Notes: generated by a model not told the origin, from the letters alone. Numbered from the stretch's first letter, positions 18,331 to 29,225 are shown. The stretch: 64,000 nucleotides of DNA from Erysipelotrichaceae bacterium (GCA_015059145.1 SVAZ01000001.1:1-64000), one strand, 5' to 3'. Numbers and translations: made by a program.

Positions 18331-18355
18331 AAAAAGACCTAGAAAATACTAGATC
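18331..18355 (-). terminator. terminator between the helicase gene and mfd
   Basis: GATCTAG and CTAGGTC pair (one G-T) around a six-base loop with TTTTTGTG after it on the minus strand, inside a longer imperfect inverted repeat (AACACA...TGTGTT). Confidence 0.65.
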
Positions 18356-18410
18356 GTTTCTGTGTTAATTATACAATTAATTTTTGTAAAAATAAATCAA
18401 ATAATGCAAT

Positions 18411-21400
18411 TTAAATAAATAAACTTTCTCCACGCTCAGTAATCAAGCCATCAAGCTTTAAAAATACTACTACGTCATCTAAAAGCTTCTTAGTATTTTC
18501 TGTTAACCTAGATATACCTAATATACTAATAAGCGCTCTATAACAGCCATCCTTTGTAATTCCATTATTCTTTTTAACAATTGAATAAATTCCATTTTGA
18601 AGCTCATCCCTTGAGATTTGCTCAATAGTTCTATCAGAATTTAATCTTAGTGTTTGATCATAATTATAATCTACATAATAGAATGAACCATTTTTATTTA
18701 TATCTCTAGTTAAAGACTTAATTACAGATGTCTTTAAAACATTAGTAACTCTAGTACCTAAAAGCTTTGCAGCTCTCTTATAAAGATACTCCTCATGAAT
18801 AGGCTGTTCAATCTTTATGATTTCTCTAATTGCATAATCTAACCCGTATTTATCTAAGTAATCCTTAGCTAAATCCATATCTATTTCCTCATAGCTTTTA
18901 AAGCAGGCTTGAAGCTCATCACTAGAGTTATCCTCCCTTAAATAGCTATCCTCTATTGTATCTGCTATAGCTTGAGGCGCTTCATCTGATAGTGCCTTTT
19001 TTAATCTATCACATTCTAAGGCATTATGCATAAACCATGCTGTAGAATAAAGCATATAATATCTCCAGCCCAATCTTTCTAATAATAAAGCCTCTAATCT
19101 CTTTTTATCAGTTGTGTTAGATTTATACTTTTCCTTCTTATCTATCATTATAGCTAATACAAATTGATCATCCTTCATAACTGCTAGATCAATTTTAAAT
19201 GTTGACATACCATAATTTGGATATACAGTATAGCCTAATGATTCAAGGTAGCTCTTAACACTTAATGCTACACCATCATCAGTAGAGCTTGATGATTCCT
19301 TATTTTTAATATTTTCAATAAACTCTAAATAATCTCTTAGCATCTTAACACCTAATGATTCAGTATTATCAGTTTTGATATCTGTATATCTTATAGATGA
19401 TACAACGCTAATATTATATTTAGCTCTAGTAATTGCAACATTTAACCTTCTTTCTCCACCTAAATTATTAAGTGGTCCGAAGCGTTGGAAGAATTTATCA
19501 CTTGAATTATATCCATAGCATATACTAAAAATAATTTTATCTCTTTCATCACCCTGAACACTTTCAAGGTTTTTAACGAAGAAAGGCTCATCTAGTGACT
19601 CATCAAAATATTTTGCAAGCTTTGGATCCTTTTCAATACGCTTTGCAATTAGGTCATCTATTAATCTAGCCTGAACATCAGAGAATGCAACTACACCTAA
19701 TGATTGAGTTGAATTCTTATAATGCTCAAATACCATATCACAAATTTTTTGGGCCTCAACCATATTAGTTCTAGTCTTCATATCATATCTACCATCAGCT
19801 AAATAATAGAAATCAATACCAAAGCCCTTTTCATGCTTTTTAGCTTGAGGAATAGTAATCAATCCCTCATCATAGAAATTAGAATTAGAGAATGCAATTA
19901 GCTCCTCACTTCTACTACGATAATGCCATCTTAGCCTGCTTGTTAGGAAGACAAGGCTTGCAGTATCTAAAATAGAATCAAGCTCTAAATCACTATCCTC
20001 TTCATCATCCTCAATTGAAGTACCAAAGAAATTAGATGGTGGCATTTGCTTGTTATCACCAATGATAATACATTGCTTAGCTCTATATATTGCACCTAAA
20101 GCATCCCAAGAAAATATCTGTGATGCCTCATCAAATATAACACAATCAAATATATTTTCCTTACCTGCTAGATATGTTGAAACAGATAATGGTGACATTA
20201 AAAATACTGGCTTTATATCTAATGCTAATTCCTCAATTTCCTCTAAAAGAGTTCTAATAGGCTTTTGTCTTTTTAGCTTATTTGCCTCAACAGATAAAAT
20301 TTTAAATTTAGATCCTTCTAATAAAAGATCATCAGGTCTATTCATTGAGCAACGAGAAATAATAGTATCTCTATTAATGTCTAATATTTCCTCATCAAGC
20401 TTTTTAAATTCTTCAACTATTCTATCCTCGTTATAGCTTGTAAAGCTATTTAACACAGGAGATTTATCTACATATTGATAAATCTTTGATTGTAAAAATA
20501 GCTTCTCATATGTTGATGCTAAATAATTAATATCTAGGCCTTTAAATAAATAATCATCAACATAAATAATTTGCTTAAGGCTTGTTAGCTTATCTATCGT
20601 CTTTAATAATAATAAATATTCAGCTACCTTATCCTTTTGAGCCGCAATACCGTGAAGCTTAGATTGTACCTCTAAGGCATTTGCATTATATAAATCAAAT
20701 ATATCATTATCAAATAGCTTAGAAATCTTTGCTAATATTCTATTATCACTAGATATGCTTTTAAATGAAATAAGAATATCGATTAAATATGGTCTAACAT
20801 TCTTATAATCATCCTCTGCTAATTTAGCATCACTAAATTTTACTAGCTTATTCATATCAGCTAAAGCAAGCTTATATTCACTAGGATCAATATTATTAAG
20901 CTTTTCATTAAGGAATGCCTTAATTAAATCTAATTCCTTTAATCTAGATTGATAATCGATAATTGAGGTAAGCTCACTAATTATTACTTTTGGCTTAGCT
21001 TTAGAGCTTCTATATGCTAAAATTTTACTATTTAATTCCTTAAATATTCTATTCTTAAATAATCCCCTATTATTAGCCTTATAGTTAATAAGCATTGTTT
21101 CTAGATCTTCCTTTAAAAGTGATTCTCTATAATTCTTAAGTGGATTAGAATCCAAATTCTTATTAGCTTCAAAATATCTATTTAGCTTATTAATTAGCTC
21201 ATCTCTAGTTTCCTTGATTAAATAATTAGAATTGTAGGTTTTTAGATTTGCAAGTATATCAACTAAATCTAAGCTATTATAAATATCAGTTATGCTTACT
21301 AGCTTTAATTCAATATATTTATTTAAGTTATTCTTTAAGTCAATCAGCTTATTAATATAAGGAATTACCTTTTTAAAATCCTCATCAAATTCATATCTTA

Positions 21401-22826
21401 AATAATCATTTCTTACATTATTAAATCCATAAAATGGTGATGACTTATAATTATATCCTAATAACTTTGAATAATTTACATACTCATTTAAAACCTTTAA
21501 AATATCAGCTAAATCATCAAGATTAAAGCCATCTATATTACTAAGCCTATAGTTATAATCTAGAGCCTTAACCTTTAAAGCTCTAGATATTAGCTCATAA
21601 AGAGAAACCCCAAGCTCTGCTATAGGATTATGTATTTCACGCTGGTATTCCTTAATATTTACCTTTAATGCTTTATGCTTTTCAATCACATCATTAGCTT
21701 TAGAATCAATATTATATTTAGGCTTAATAGCAGTTGTGTATAAATTATTAATGAAGTCCTTTTTATTCGCCTTATTAGAGTGAAGCTCAATAGCAAACTC
21801 ATCAAGTCCAGCCTTCTTTAAATTATTATATACAACATTTAATGCGGCAAGCTTTTCGGAAACAAATAATACATGCTTGCCTAATGCCATTAATGTTGAA
21901 ATAATATTAGTAATTGTTTGGCTTTTACCACTTCCAGGAGGCCCCTGTAAAACAAATGACTTTCCGTTAGCCGCAAAGCCAATAGCCTCTAGCTGTGATG
22001 AATCATAATTAACAACAGGATAAACTGGATTTTCCATTAGTAAATCTATATTAGCTGTTTGATCACCTAACAGTGCCTTAATATTATTATTGCGTAGTAC
22101 ACTATCTGAGTTAGTAGTAATGTCATTATACATATTCATTTTTAAAAACGAATAAATACCAATGGCACATCCATCAATAAATTTAGTATTCTTAGGTAAT
22201 GAATCAGTGATTAGCTTATAATAGCTATGTAATGCTTCATCGTTATAATCAGGTAAATCTACATTAAGCTCTGTTTTCATATAATACTTTAATGTAGGAT
22301 TTAAAATAACCTCATTCTCATATTCCTTTATTTTAAAAATACCCTTATCAATTTTTAATTCAATTGGAATTAACAATAATGGTGCTTTAAATACTTCTTT
22401 ACCCTCTAGATATTCAATAAATCCAAATGACATATAAAGACTATTTATTCCCTTTTCATTAATAGAGTATTTATACTCCTTATAAATTGATTTTAATGTC
22501 TTATCTAATGTATATCCCTTCTTATAGCATAATAATTGATTTTTCTTAAGTAATGGTGTAGCAATATCACAAACCTTTAAGGCTGAATAATCTAAAACCT
22601 TATCATTTTCAGAATCAATAATTAAATCATTATGATACTTTTCTAATACAGCATCAAGAGGAAAAACCGTATATGCTTTTGAATCTACAATACTATCAAA
22701 TATATGTTTAATATCCTTATTATAAATATTAAGTGTCCTTAATCCTGTATCCTTATAGTTTAATAATCTATTTCTCTTACCTAAATCAAGTAAGTGATTA
22801 GCGATAGCTTTTAATTTCTTTTTCAT
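18411..22826 (-). CDS. DUF4011-type superfamily 1 helicase with nuclease-like C-terminal domain
   Basis: 1471 residues. N-terminal DUF4011 signature LLDLGKRNRLLNYKDTG. SF1 helicase motifs in order: LQGPPGSGKSQTITNII (Walker A, about residue 300), VIFDEASQI (Walker B), IIGDNKQMPPSNFFG, RLRWHYRSRSEEL, VQGDERDKIIFS and GERRLNVAITRAKY. After the helicase there is a restriction-endonuclease-like region (YPNYGMSTFKIDLAVMK ... LGWRYYMLYSTAWF) and a C-terminal winged-helix-like part. In relatives I know, the nuclease strand reads like IECDG; here it is IMIDK, so the catalytic Glu seems lost. ATG at 22826 follows GGGGGG; the upstream GTG of the track is inside the cls overlap. Such proteins are common near defence genes, but here neighbours are housekeeping genes, so the role is open. 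Confidence 0.85.
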   Translation of the reverse strand: MKKKLKAIANHLLDLGKRNRLLNYKDTGLRTLNIYNKDIKHIFDSIVDSKAYTVFPLDAVLEKYHNDLIIDSENDKVLDYSALKVCDIATPLLKKNQLLCYKKGYTLDKTLKSIYKEYKYSINEKGINSLYMSFGFIEYLEGKEVFKAPLLLIPIELKIDKGIFKIKEYENEVILNPTLKYYMKTELNVDLPDYNDEALHSYYKLITDSLPKNTKFIDGCAIGIYSFLKMNMYNDITTNSDSVLRNNNIKALLGDQTANIDLLMENPVYPVVNYDSSQLEAIGFAANGKSFVLQGPPGSGKSQTITNIISTLMALGKHVLFVSEKLAALNVVYNNLKKAGLDEFAIELHSNKANKKDFINNLYTTAIKPKYNIDSKANDVIEKHKALKVNIKEYQREIHNPIAELGVSLYELISRALKVKALDYNYRLSNIDGFNLDDLADILKVLNEYVNYSKLLGYNYKSSPFYGFNNVRNDYLRYEFDEDFKKVIPYINKLIDLKNNLNKYIELKLVSITDIYNSLDLVDILANLKTYNSNYLIKETRDELINKLNRYFEANKNLDSNPLKNYRESLLKEDLETMLINYKANNRGLFKNRIFKELNSKILAYRSSKAKPKVIISELTSIIDYQSRLKELDLIKAFLNEKLNNIDPSEYKLALADMNKLVKFSDAKLAEDDYKNVRPYLIDILISFKSISSDNRILAKISKLFDNDIFDLYNANALEVQSKLHGIAAQKDKVAEYLLLLKTIDKLTSLKQIIYVDDYLFKGLDINYLASTYEKLFLQSKIYQYVDKSPVLNSFTSYNEDRIVEEFKKLDEEILDINRDTIISRCSMNRPDDLLLEGSKFKILSVEANKLKRQKPIRTLLEEIEELALDIKPVFLMSPLSVSTYLAGKENIFDCVIFDEASQIFSWDALGAIYRAKQCIIIGDNKQMPPSNFFGTSIEDDEEDSDLELDSILDTASLVFLTSRLRWHYRSRSEELIAFSNSNFYDEGLITIPQAKKHEKGFGIDFYYLADGRYDMKTRTNMVEAQKICDMVFEHYKNSTQSLGVVAFSDVQARLIDDLIAKRIEKDPKLAKYFDESLDEPFFVKNLESVQGDERDKIIFSICYGYNSSDKFFQRFGPLNNLGGERRLNVAITRAKYNISVVSSIRYTDIKTDNTESLGVKMLRDYLEFIENIKNKESSSSTDDGVALSVKSYLESLGYTVYPNYGMSTFKIDLAVMKDDQFVLAIMIDKKEKYKSNTTDKKRLEALLLERLGWRYYMLYSTAWFMHNALECDRLKKALSDEAPQAIADTIEDSYLREDNSSDELQACFKSYEEIDMDLAKDYLDKYGLDYAIREIIKIEQPIHEEYLYKRAAKLLGTRVTNVLKTSVIKSLTRDINKNGSFYYVDYNYDQTLRLNSDRTIEQISRDELQNGIYSIVKKNNGITKDGCYRALISILGISRLTENTKKLLDDVVVFLKLDGLITERGESLFI

Positions 22827-22842
22827 AATATATCCCCCCTTT

Positions 22843-24390
22843 TTAAAATAGTGGTGCAAAAATATTTAAAATAAATGCAATTAGCTTTTGATACCATGGA
22901 CGCTTCTTCCATTTAGGATAATCTATTTCCTCAGAAGCTGATACTGCATTCTCAAAATCCTCTCTCATTTTTATAATTTGATCATTTAAAGCAATTAATG
23001 CACCACATTCGTAATGTAAAAACAAGCTCCTATAATCCATATTAACTGTACCAATAAACGCATATTTATCATCAACGATAATATTCTTTGCATGATTGAA
23101 GCCTGGTGTATATTCATAAAATTTTCCACCGGCCTTCAATATTTCTCTATAATGAGCCCTACTCATATAAAAAACAGATTTCTTATCTGGCTTCTTAGGC
23201 ATTAAAACTCTAACATCTACACCGCTTTTTGCCTTAAGTGCAATCGCACTAACGGTTTGATCATCAATAACAAAATATGGTGTTGAAATATATAAATATT
23301 CATTCGCTGAATTAATTAATGCATGGAATAAATCATATGCCGGATTAGAATTATTATGAGGTCCATCACCAAATGCCATAACATAGCCAGGCTCATTATG
23401 CTTATAATCAACGGGGTTGTAATCTAATTCAACAACCTCTTTTGTCGAAATATACCACATCTCTAAAAATAAGGCAGCGAATGTTAGGGCAACATTTCCT
23501 TCGTATTTTCCACAGTTATCTCTCCAATATCCAAATCTTTCCTTTTTGTGAATGTATTCATCAGCAAGATTATCTCCACCACAATATGCAACTCTACCAT
23601 CAATAACCATTATTTTACGATGATCGCGATTGTTTACTAGGAAATTAATATTCAAGCCTAATGGCTCATAATTATTAATTTTACAATTAGGTATCTTCGA
23701 TATTTTCTTTAATAACTTTTTAGGCATAACACCCTTGCTGCCGATATCATCATATAATATTTTAATTTGTACTCCATCATTACCCTTTTCCTGTAATATA
23801 GGTAATATTTGATCCATAATATATCCTTTAGCAATAATAAAGTATTCAATAAATATGTATTTTTCTGCCTTTTTTAACTCTAATAACAAATCGTCAAGCT
23901 TATCCATACAATCATTAAAATATGTAAATTTTACATTATCCCAAACAGAAAAGCTTACAGAATGCTTAAGTGCCTGAAACAATCTAGCTCCAACTGGATC
24001 CTCTTGTTTAAGCTTTTCTAATGCATCATCTCTATTAGCATACTGATGAATTGCCTTCTTTATTTGTCTTTGTTTTCTCTTAGAAAGCTTTCTAGAAGAG
24101 CTATTAAATATATATAACGCTATGAAGGGTAGTGGAAATATTAAAATCATAATGCTCCAGGTAAGCTTATAATGTACTGATATAGGCTTATGAATAATAT
24201 ATAACACAAAGCAAACACCAGCACCTAAGGTTAAGAAGTAAATCCACTTTATAGGTGATGCAGTATATTCAATTGAAATATCAAAAACAACCAGCATTAT
24301 AAAAAGCTGAATTAAGAAGAAAAATATAGAAAATACAAATAAAATTAGCTTCTTCCAAATTGGTAATGATAATCGTTCATTTTGTGTCAT
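22843..24390 (-). CDS. cls: cardiolipin synthase
   Basis: 515 residues. Phospholipase-D superfamily enzyme joining two phosphatidylglycerols into cardiolipin at the membrane. Three N-terminal hydrophobic segments (PLD nuclease N-terminal type) precede two HxKx4D motifs: HRKIMVIDGRVAYCGG and HAKNIIVDDKYAFIGT. The DUF4011 helicase gene starts 16 bases downstream, so the two are likely co-transcribed. A TGGTATACT extended -10 box lies about 30 bases before the start. Confidence 0.94.
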   Translation of the reverse strand: MTQNERLSLPIWKKLILFVFSIFFFLIQLFIMLVVFDISIEYTASPIKWIYFLTLGAGVCFVLYIIHKPISVHYKLTWSIMILIFPLPFIALYIFNSSSRKLSKRKQRQIKKAIHQYANRDDALEKLKQEDPVGARLFQALKHSVSFSVWDNVKFTYFNDCMDKLDDLLLELKKAEKYIFIEYFIIAKGYIMDQILPILQEKGNDGVQIKILYDDIGSKGVMPKKLLKKISKIPNCKINNYEPLGLNINFLVNNRDHRKIMVIDGRVAYCGGDNLADEYIHKKERFGYWRDNCGKYEGNVALTFAALFLEMWYISTKEVVELDYNPVDYKHNEPGYVMAFGDGPHNNSNPAYDLFHALINSANEYLYISTPYFVIDDQTVSAIALKAKSGVDVRVLMPKKPDKKSVFYMSRAHYREILKAGGKFYEYTPGFNHAKNIIVDDKYAFIGTVNMDYRSLFLHYECGALIALNDQIIKMREDFENAVSASEEIDYPKWKKRPWYQKLIAFILNIFAPLF

Positions 24391-24460
24391 ATTTACTCAC
24401 TTCCTTTCTTTAGCAATATATAGTATACCACAATATAATAACAAAAATATGTGACAAATA

Positions 24461-24497
24461 TAAAATGCTTGTAAACTTTTAAGCCTACAAGCATTAT
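24461..24497 (-). terminator. terminator after the DUF2188-like gene
   Basis: TAATGCTTGTA and TACAAGCATT pair around a twelve-base loop and are followed by TTATATTTG on the minus strand. Confidence 0.7.
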
Positions 24498-24500
24498 TAA

Positions 24501-25031
24501 TTAATGTTTTCTAATTTTTCCATCAGGTCCATGTAATAAAATATAGCTTCCATTTCTTCTTTTATTACATAAATCCTGTGCATATTCTAAAGCCTCTAAA
24601 TGGCTATCGAATACCTTAAGAATACTAGTAGAGCCTTGTATAAACAGCTTCCATTGATTACTATCCTTATCAAGCTTACTAATATGATAAATCACCTTAG
24701 TGGGCTTTGAAACGATAGGTGCAGGTGGAATATCTAGCTGCTTTGGCTTAGCCTTAAGCTTAATAGTCTCACTCATAGTCTTTTTTTCTAGAGCTCTTTT
24801 TTCTAGGGCCTTTTTTTCTCTTTCCTGTTTTTTATTAGCCTCTAAACGCTCTGCTTCCTTAGCTCTTTTAAGCTCTGACTGATCAATATAAAGCTCTCTT
24901 ATATTTGGCTTTGGCTTCGTTGTCTTTGGATCAATAGCGACAACTCTTTTAGATACAGTTACACTAGCTGTCTTTTTTTCTTCAGTTTTTAAAGTCATTT
25001 TTAAGGTTGTTTTAACCTTAGATATTGGCAT
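24501..25031 (-). CDS. basic protein with C-terminal DUF2188-like domain
   Basis: 176 residues. The first 60 residues are rich in Lys and Thr; residues about 65-105 form a charged Glu/Lys/Ala helix (ANKKQEREKKALEKRALEKK), probably a coiled coil. The last 60 residues, KVIYHISKLDKDSNQWKLFI to LLHGPDGKIRKH, resemble DUF2188: a Trp strand, a helix with AxxYAxDL, and a terminal HGxDGKI. It may bind nucleic acid given its charge, but this is inference. It has its own terminator and is next to rqcP. Confidence 0.7.
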   Translation of the reverse strand: MPISKVKTTLKMTLKTEEKKTASVTVSKRVVAIDPKTTKPKPNIRELYIDQSELKRAKEAERLEANKKQEREKKALEKRALEKKTMSETIKLKAKPKQLDIPPAPIVSKPTKVIYHISKLDKDSNQWKLFIQGSTSILKVFDSHLEALEYAQDLCNKRRNGSYILLHGPDGKIRKH

Positions 25032-25075
25032 AACTATACCCCCAAATCCCTCATAATCTACATATTATAGGTTAT

Positions 25076-25103
25076 AAAAAGCTGATTAAAATCAGCTTTT
25101 TAA
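25076..25103 (-). terminator. terminator of the tilS-hpt-ftsH-rqcP operon
   Basis: AAAAGCTGATT and AATCAGCTTTT form a perfect hairpin with T-runs on both sides; it overlaps the last codons of rqcP and closes the operon. Confidence 0.85.
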
Positions 25104-25358
25104 TTCCTTTTTCTCCTCAGAAATAAATTCATACATATTTAGAGCATCTTCTTTTTTAACGAATGAATCTAATGAAGCAACTCTAACCTTAACAATCTTA
25201 TTACCAAATTCAATAGTAATAATATCGCCAACATTAAGCTCCTTTGATGGCTTAGCTAACTTATCATTAACTAAAATTCTTTCGTTTTCAGCTACCTCTT
25301 TAGCAAGTGTTCTACGCTTAATTAATCTAGATACCTTAAGATATTTATCTAAACGCAT
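25092..25358 (-). CDS. rqcP: RNA-binding S4 domain protein, ribosome quality control factor RqcP
   Basis: 88 residues, nearly all an S4 RNA-binding domain: [25 protein letters not shown] followed by [20 protein letters not shown]. It matches the Hsp15/YabO group. In Bacilli the YabO homologue (RqcP) binds 50S-peptidyl-tRNA complexes and helps RqcH add alanine tails to stalled chains. Its ATG overlaps the ftsH stop by one base (TAATG), so translation is coupled to ftsH. Confidence 0.9.
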   Translation of the reverse strand: MRLDKYLKVSRLIKRRTLAKEVAENERILVNDKLAKPSKELNVGDIITIEFGNKIVKVRVASLDSFVKKEDALNMYEFISEEKKELKS

Positions 25359-27325
25359 TACTCTTTATCCTCAGTATCATTAGTAGTATCAGTATCTAAA
25401 GCCTTATTCTCTAATTCAGTCTCAATAGCCTTTGCCTCTTCAATTGCTTGAGCCTTTAATGCTTCCTTATCCTCGTACCACTTTAATGTACCTGTTTTAT
25501 CAATTTCCTCAATATCAGCCTTAGTTAAGGTTTCAACCTTAATTAGGTAATAAGCAATTTTCTTTAAAAGCTCAAGATTTTCAGTAATAACCTTCTTAGC
25601 TCTATCATAGCATGCATCAATAATCTTTCTAGTTTCTTGGTCAATTTCTAAAGCAATTTGATCAGAGAAATTCTTATCCTTTAGATAATCTCTACCAAGG
25701 AATACACTACCCTGTGGCTTTTCATATTGAACAGGACCTAGGTTTGACATACCATATTCTGTAACCATGGCACGTGCAATCTTAGTTGCTTGCTGGAAGT
25801 CATTTGATGCACCTGTAGAAACCTCCTTAAAGTTGATTTCCTCAGATACACGACCACCTAAATAGCCTGTGATTCTATCTAATAATGATTGTTTAGTTTC
25901 TAGGAATCTCTCCTCTTCAGGTAGCATAAGTGCATAACCACCAGCCTGACCACGAGGAATGATTGTAACCTTTTGAACAATATTAGCATTATCTAGCTTT
26001 AAACCAACAACAGCATGACCTGCCTCATGGTGAGCAATTAAGCTCTTTTCATGATCACTAATCTTTCTAGTCTTCTTTGCAGGACCCATCATAACACGGT
26101 CAATAGCCTCATCAATATCGAAAATAGAAATAACCTTTCTATTATCTCTAGCAGCGAGTAATGCTGCTTCATTTAATAAATTCTCAATATCAGCACCACT
26201 GAAGCCTGGAATTCTTTGAGCTATCTCATCGAATTTAACATTTTCCTCAAAGTGCTTATTTCTAGCATGAACATTTAAAATAGCCTCTCTACCAGCAACA
26301 TCTGGATTACTGATAGTGATTTGTCTATCAAAACGACCTGGACGTAATAAAGCAGGATCTAATACATCTGGACGGTTTGTTGCTGCCATAACAATAATAC
26401 CTAAATTACCATTAAATCCATCCATTTCAACTAATAGCTGATTAAGTGTTTGCTCGCGCTCATCATGGCCACCACCCATACCGGCACCACGCTGACGACC
26501 TACCGCATCAATTTCATCAATAAAAATAATACATGGAGCATTTTGCTTAGCTGTCTTAAACATATCACGTACACGAGATGCACCAACACCTACGAACATT
26601 TCAACAAAGTCAGAACCAGAAATTGAGAAGAATGGTACTCCTGCTTCACCAGCTACTGCCTTAGCAAGTAATGTTTTACCTGTACCAGGTGAACCAAATA
26701 ATAGCACACCCTTTGGAATTCTTGCACCAATTTCATTATACTTTCTTGGATTTTTTAAGAAATCAATAATTTCAACTAGCTCCTCTTTTTCCTCATCACA
26801 GCCAGCAACATCCTTAAATGTTACTGTCTTACCACGAGAAAGCTGAGCAGTTGATTTACCAAAATCAAATGCCTTATTGCTTCCTTGACCTCTCATTAAG
26901 AAAAAGAAGAATCCAATTATTATTACATATGGAATTAAGCTCACTAATAGGCTTAGCCAAATATTAGTTTCAAGCTTAACTATTTCAATATGAATAGCAT
27001 CATAATCTGAATCCATCATGATTACATTTAATATATCTGATGTAATGTTCATTGTAAATTGAGTAACCTTTTCGTTCTCCTCAATATTACCTGTAATAAC
27101 ATATACACCATAATTTTCTCCACCTATTGGCTGAGCACTAATCTCACCCTTTATATCTCCTTCAGCTACATATGTAGTGAATTCATCAAAATTAATTTCA
27201 CGAGGACCTGTTTGAATAAATCCTCTAATTAATAATATAACTCCAACTACTATAGCAGCAACAACTAGAAAATATAATAAATCAAATTTCTTTCTTCCAT
27301 GTCTTTGATTATTATTTTGCTGCAT
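25358..27325 (-). CDS. ftsH: ATP-dependent zinc metalloprotease FtsH
   Basis: 655 residues. Membrane-anchored AAA+ protease. Two membrane helices near residues 15-35 and 115-140 flank an outside domain; then Walker [14 protein letters not shown], Walker [16 protein letters not shown], the second region of homology [19 protein letters not shown], and zinc site [10 protein letters not shown] with the third ligand in the [12 protein letters not shown] stretch. The C-terminal tail is acidic. The order tilS-hpt-ftsH is the conserved Bacilli arrangement. Confidence 0.97.
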   Translation of the reverse strand: MQQNNNQRHGRKKFDLLYFLVVAAIVVGVILLIRGFIQTGPREINFDEFTTYVAEGDIKGEISAQPIGGENYGVYVITGNIEENEKVTQFTMNITSDILNVIMMDSDYDAIHIEIVKLETNIWLSLLVSLIPYVIIIGFFFFLMRGQGSNKAFDFGKSTAQLSRGKTVTFKDVAGCDEEKEELVEIIDFLKNPRKYNEIGARIPKGVLLFGSPGTGKTLLAKAVAGEAGVPFFSISGSDFVEMFVGVGASRVRDMFKTAKQNAPCIIFIDEIDAVGRQRGAGMGGGHDEREQTLNQLLVEMDGFNGNLGIIVMAATNRPDVLDPALLRPGRFDRQITISNPDVAGREAILNVHARNKHFEENVKFDEIAQRIPGFSGADIENLLNEAALLAARDNRKVISIFDIDEAIDRVMMGPAKKTRKISDHEKSLIAHHEAGHAVVGLKLDNANIVQKVTIIPRGQAGGYALMLPEEERFLETKQSLLDRITGYLGGRVSEEINFKEVSTGASNDFQQATKIARAMVTEYGMSNLGPVQYEKPQGSVFLGRDYLKDKNFSDQIALEIDQETRKIIDACYDRAKKVITENLELLKKIAYYLIKVETLTKADIEEIDKTGTLKWYEDKEALKAQAIEEAKAIETELENKALDTDTTNDTEDKE

Positions 27326-27340
27326 AACAAATAATCCTCC

Positions 27341-27874
27341 TTATTTTGAATAAACCTCTTCCTTAAGAATACCGATAAAAGGTAAATTACGATAATTTTC
27401 ATTATAGTCTAAGCCATAGCCAACAACAAACTCATTAGGAACCAAATCTCCTACATAGTCAGCTTCAATCTCTACTACTCTACCTTCTGGCTTATCTAAT
27501 AATACGCAAATAGCAACTGACTTAGCACCGATAGATAATAATAACTCACGAACCGCTCTTAATGTTCTACCTGTTTCTAATATATCATCAACGATAACTA
27601 CATGTCGTCCCTCAATTTTAGGCATCTCGCCCTTGATAACAACATTACCTGTAGAGGCAGTACCATCATATGAAGAAACCTTCATATATTCTAATGTACA
27701 TTTAATATCTACATTTTTTAATAGGTCTGTCATGAAAGGAATAGCGCCCTTTAATAAACCAATAAATAATGGATTCTTATCCTTATAATCTACTGATATT
27801 TGTTCACCTAATCTTTTCGCAATTAAATCAATTTCATCCTTTGATACAAGTACCTTTTTAATATCGTTTATCAT
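27341..27874 (-). CDS. hpt: hypoxanthine phosphoribosyltransferase
   Basis: 177 residues. Purine salvage enzyme making IMP and GMP from hypoxanthine or guanine and PRPP. The PRPP loop is VVIVDDILETGRTLRAV, with LFIGLLKGAIPFMTDLL upstream and EFVVGYGLDYNENYRNLPFI as the C-terminal purine-binding part. GAGG before ATG at 27874. It lies two bases after tilS and 15 before ftsH. In Bacilli HprT and TilS can together activate ftsH transcription; whether this occurs here is not visible. Confidence 0.96.
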   Translation of the reverse strand: MINDIKKVLVSKDEIDLIAKRLGEQISVDYKDKNPLFIGLLKGAIPFMTDLLKNVDIKCTLEYMKVSSYDGTASTGNVVIKGEMPKIEGRHVVIVDDILETGRTLRAVRELLLSIGAKSVAICVLLDKPEGRVVEIEADYVGDLVPNEFVVGYGLDYNENYRNLPFIGILKEEVYSK

Positions 27875-27876
27875 AA

Positions 27877-29181
27877 TTATATTTCCTCACACACAAAATA
27901 TAAATCACCAATATTTCTTTGCTCTAAAACCTCTTTAGACTTAACCAAATTATAAACCCATAATATTGTATTATTTCTATCTACAATAATTGGATAACTA
28001 TTTCTTTTATCTAAAGAAATCTTATTATCAATGAAAATTCTGCTTAACCTCTTAGTTCCAATTGGAAGGCTTATTATATCACCATCCTCTTTAGTTCTAA
28101 TAGTTAAGGGCAATTCTAAATTATTATAACATAATTTAATATATTTTGCATTACAATTTGATGGTAAATTATGGGATAAATAAAATTTGTATTTACCATT
28201 AAATATAGCTTCTTGTTCTAAATCTACGAATACGCTTGATATTATGTTTTCGTCATTCAATTTGATAATAGCCTTATCATAGCTTCTAACAAATAAATGA
28301 TTTTGTTCTAAATTAATAGATTTTGTTCCAGATGTAGCAGCTAATAAGCCTAAAGCATCATCAATAAGATTAGTACATTTATTAAGATTATATCTTTCAA
28401 ATAACAATGATATAATGTCCTTTTTTAAGGCATCATCCAGTTTATTAAAGGATTTTATATCAATAGTATTGTTTGTATTATTTAGGTATTCTATACTCTT
28501 AGTTCTAATAAAATTAAATGCTTCCTTTAGCTGATTTGAATACTGTGCAATCTTAACATAAAAATTATCAGACTCTTCTCTAAGCTTAGGTATAATATGA
28601 TGTCTAATTCTATTTCTTAAAAAATCATCCTTATTATTAGAATCATCCTCAAAATATTTCAAAGCTGAATCTAAGGCATAGCTGTATAGCTCAGCCTTAG
28701 TAGCACATAATAACGGTCTTACAATTTTATACTCACCATCAAAGTTACAAGCTGAAATACCACCATAACCATATAAATTAGAGCCCTCTAATATTTTCAT
28801 AATAATCGTTTCAGCTTGATCATCTAGATGATGCGCTGTAGCAATTACATTAGTATTATACTTACTACAAAGGCTTCTAAAGAAATTATATCTTGCATTA
28901 TGAGAGTCATTGTGGAAGTTATCATTACCATCAAAATGATAATCTAATAGCTCAAAGGGAATACTCAAGTCCTCTGCAAGCTTTTGCATAGCCTTTTGTT
29001 CAATCTTAGATTCCTCTCTTTTATTATGATTGACATGAGCTAATACAACCTTATATCCAAGCTTATATAAAATATCCAATAGGCATATTGAATCTACACC
29101 ACCAGAAACAGCACATATAATAGTATTATCAGGATTTATTAAATTGTTTTGATTAATATAATTCAATACTCTCTTTTTCAT
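27877..29181 (-). CDS. tilS: tRNA(Ile)-lysidine synthase
   Basis: 434 residues. Modifies C34 of the CAU anticodon tRNA-Ile to lysidine. PP-loop motif IICAVSGGVDSICLLDIL near residue 25, VIATAHHLDDQAETIIMKIL, RPLL and FLRNRIRHHIIPKL, then the C-terminal substrate-binding domain (LTIRTKEDGDIISLPIG). First gene of the tilS-hpt-ftsH-rqcP operon. Confidence 0.95.
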   Translation of the reverse strand: MKKRVLNYINQNNLINPDNTIICAVSGGVDSICLLDILYKLGYKVVLAHVNHNKREESKIEQKAMQKLAEDLSIPFELLDYHFDGNDNFHNDSHNARYNFFRSLCSKYNTNVIATAHHLDDQAETIIMKILEGSNLYGYGGISACNFDGEYKIVRPLLCATKAELYSYALDSALKYFEDDSNNKDDFLRNRIRHHIIPKLREESDNFYVKIAQYSNQLKEAFNFIRTKSIEYLNNTNNTIDIKSFNKLDDALKKDIISLLFERYNLNKCTNLIDDALGLLAATSGTKSINLEQNHLFVRSYDKAIIKLNDENIISSVFVDLEQEAIFNGKYKFYLSHNLPSNCNAKYIKLCYNNLELPLTIRTKEDGDIISLPIGTKRLSRIFIDNKISLDKRNSYPIIVDRNNTILWVYNLVKSKEVLEQRNIGDLYFVCEEI

Positions 29182-29225
29182 AATATTTTCACCTATGCTG
29201 TGATTTTAACATATTTTACAAAAAA

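Noticed and set aside
18326-18366. Long imperfect inverted repeat AACACA...TGTGTT before mfd as a mobile-element end
   Set aside because: The core is an ordinary terminator hairpin with T-run after the helicase gene; no transposase nearby.
20050-20436. Plus-strand ORF of 128 codons
   Set aside because: It lies wholly inside the DUF4011 helicase gene, has no ribosome site and no recognisable protein; a shadow frame. The same applies to the other short antisense ORFs of the track (for example 259-507, 3323-3559, 30999-31286, 45308-45496).
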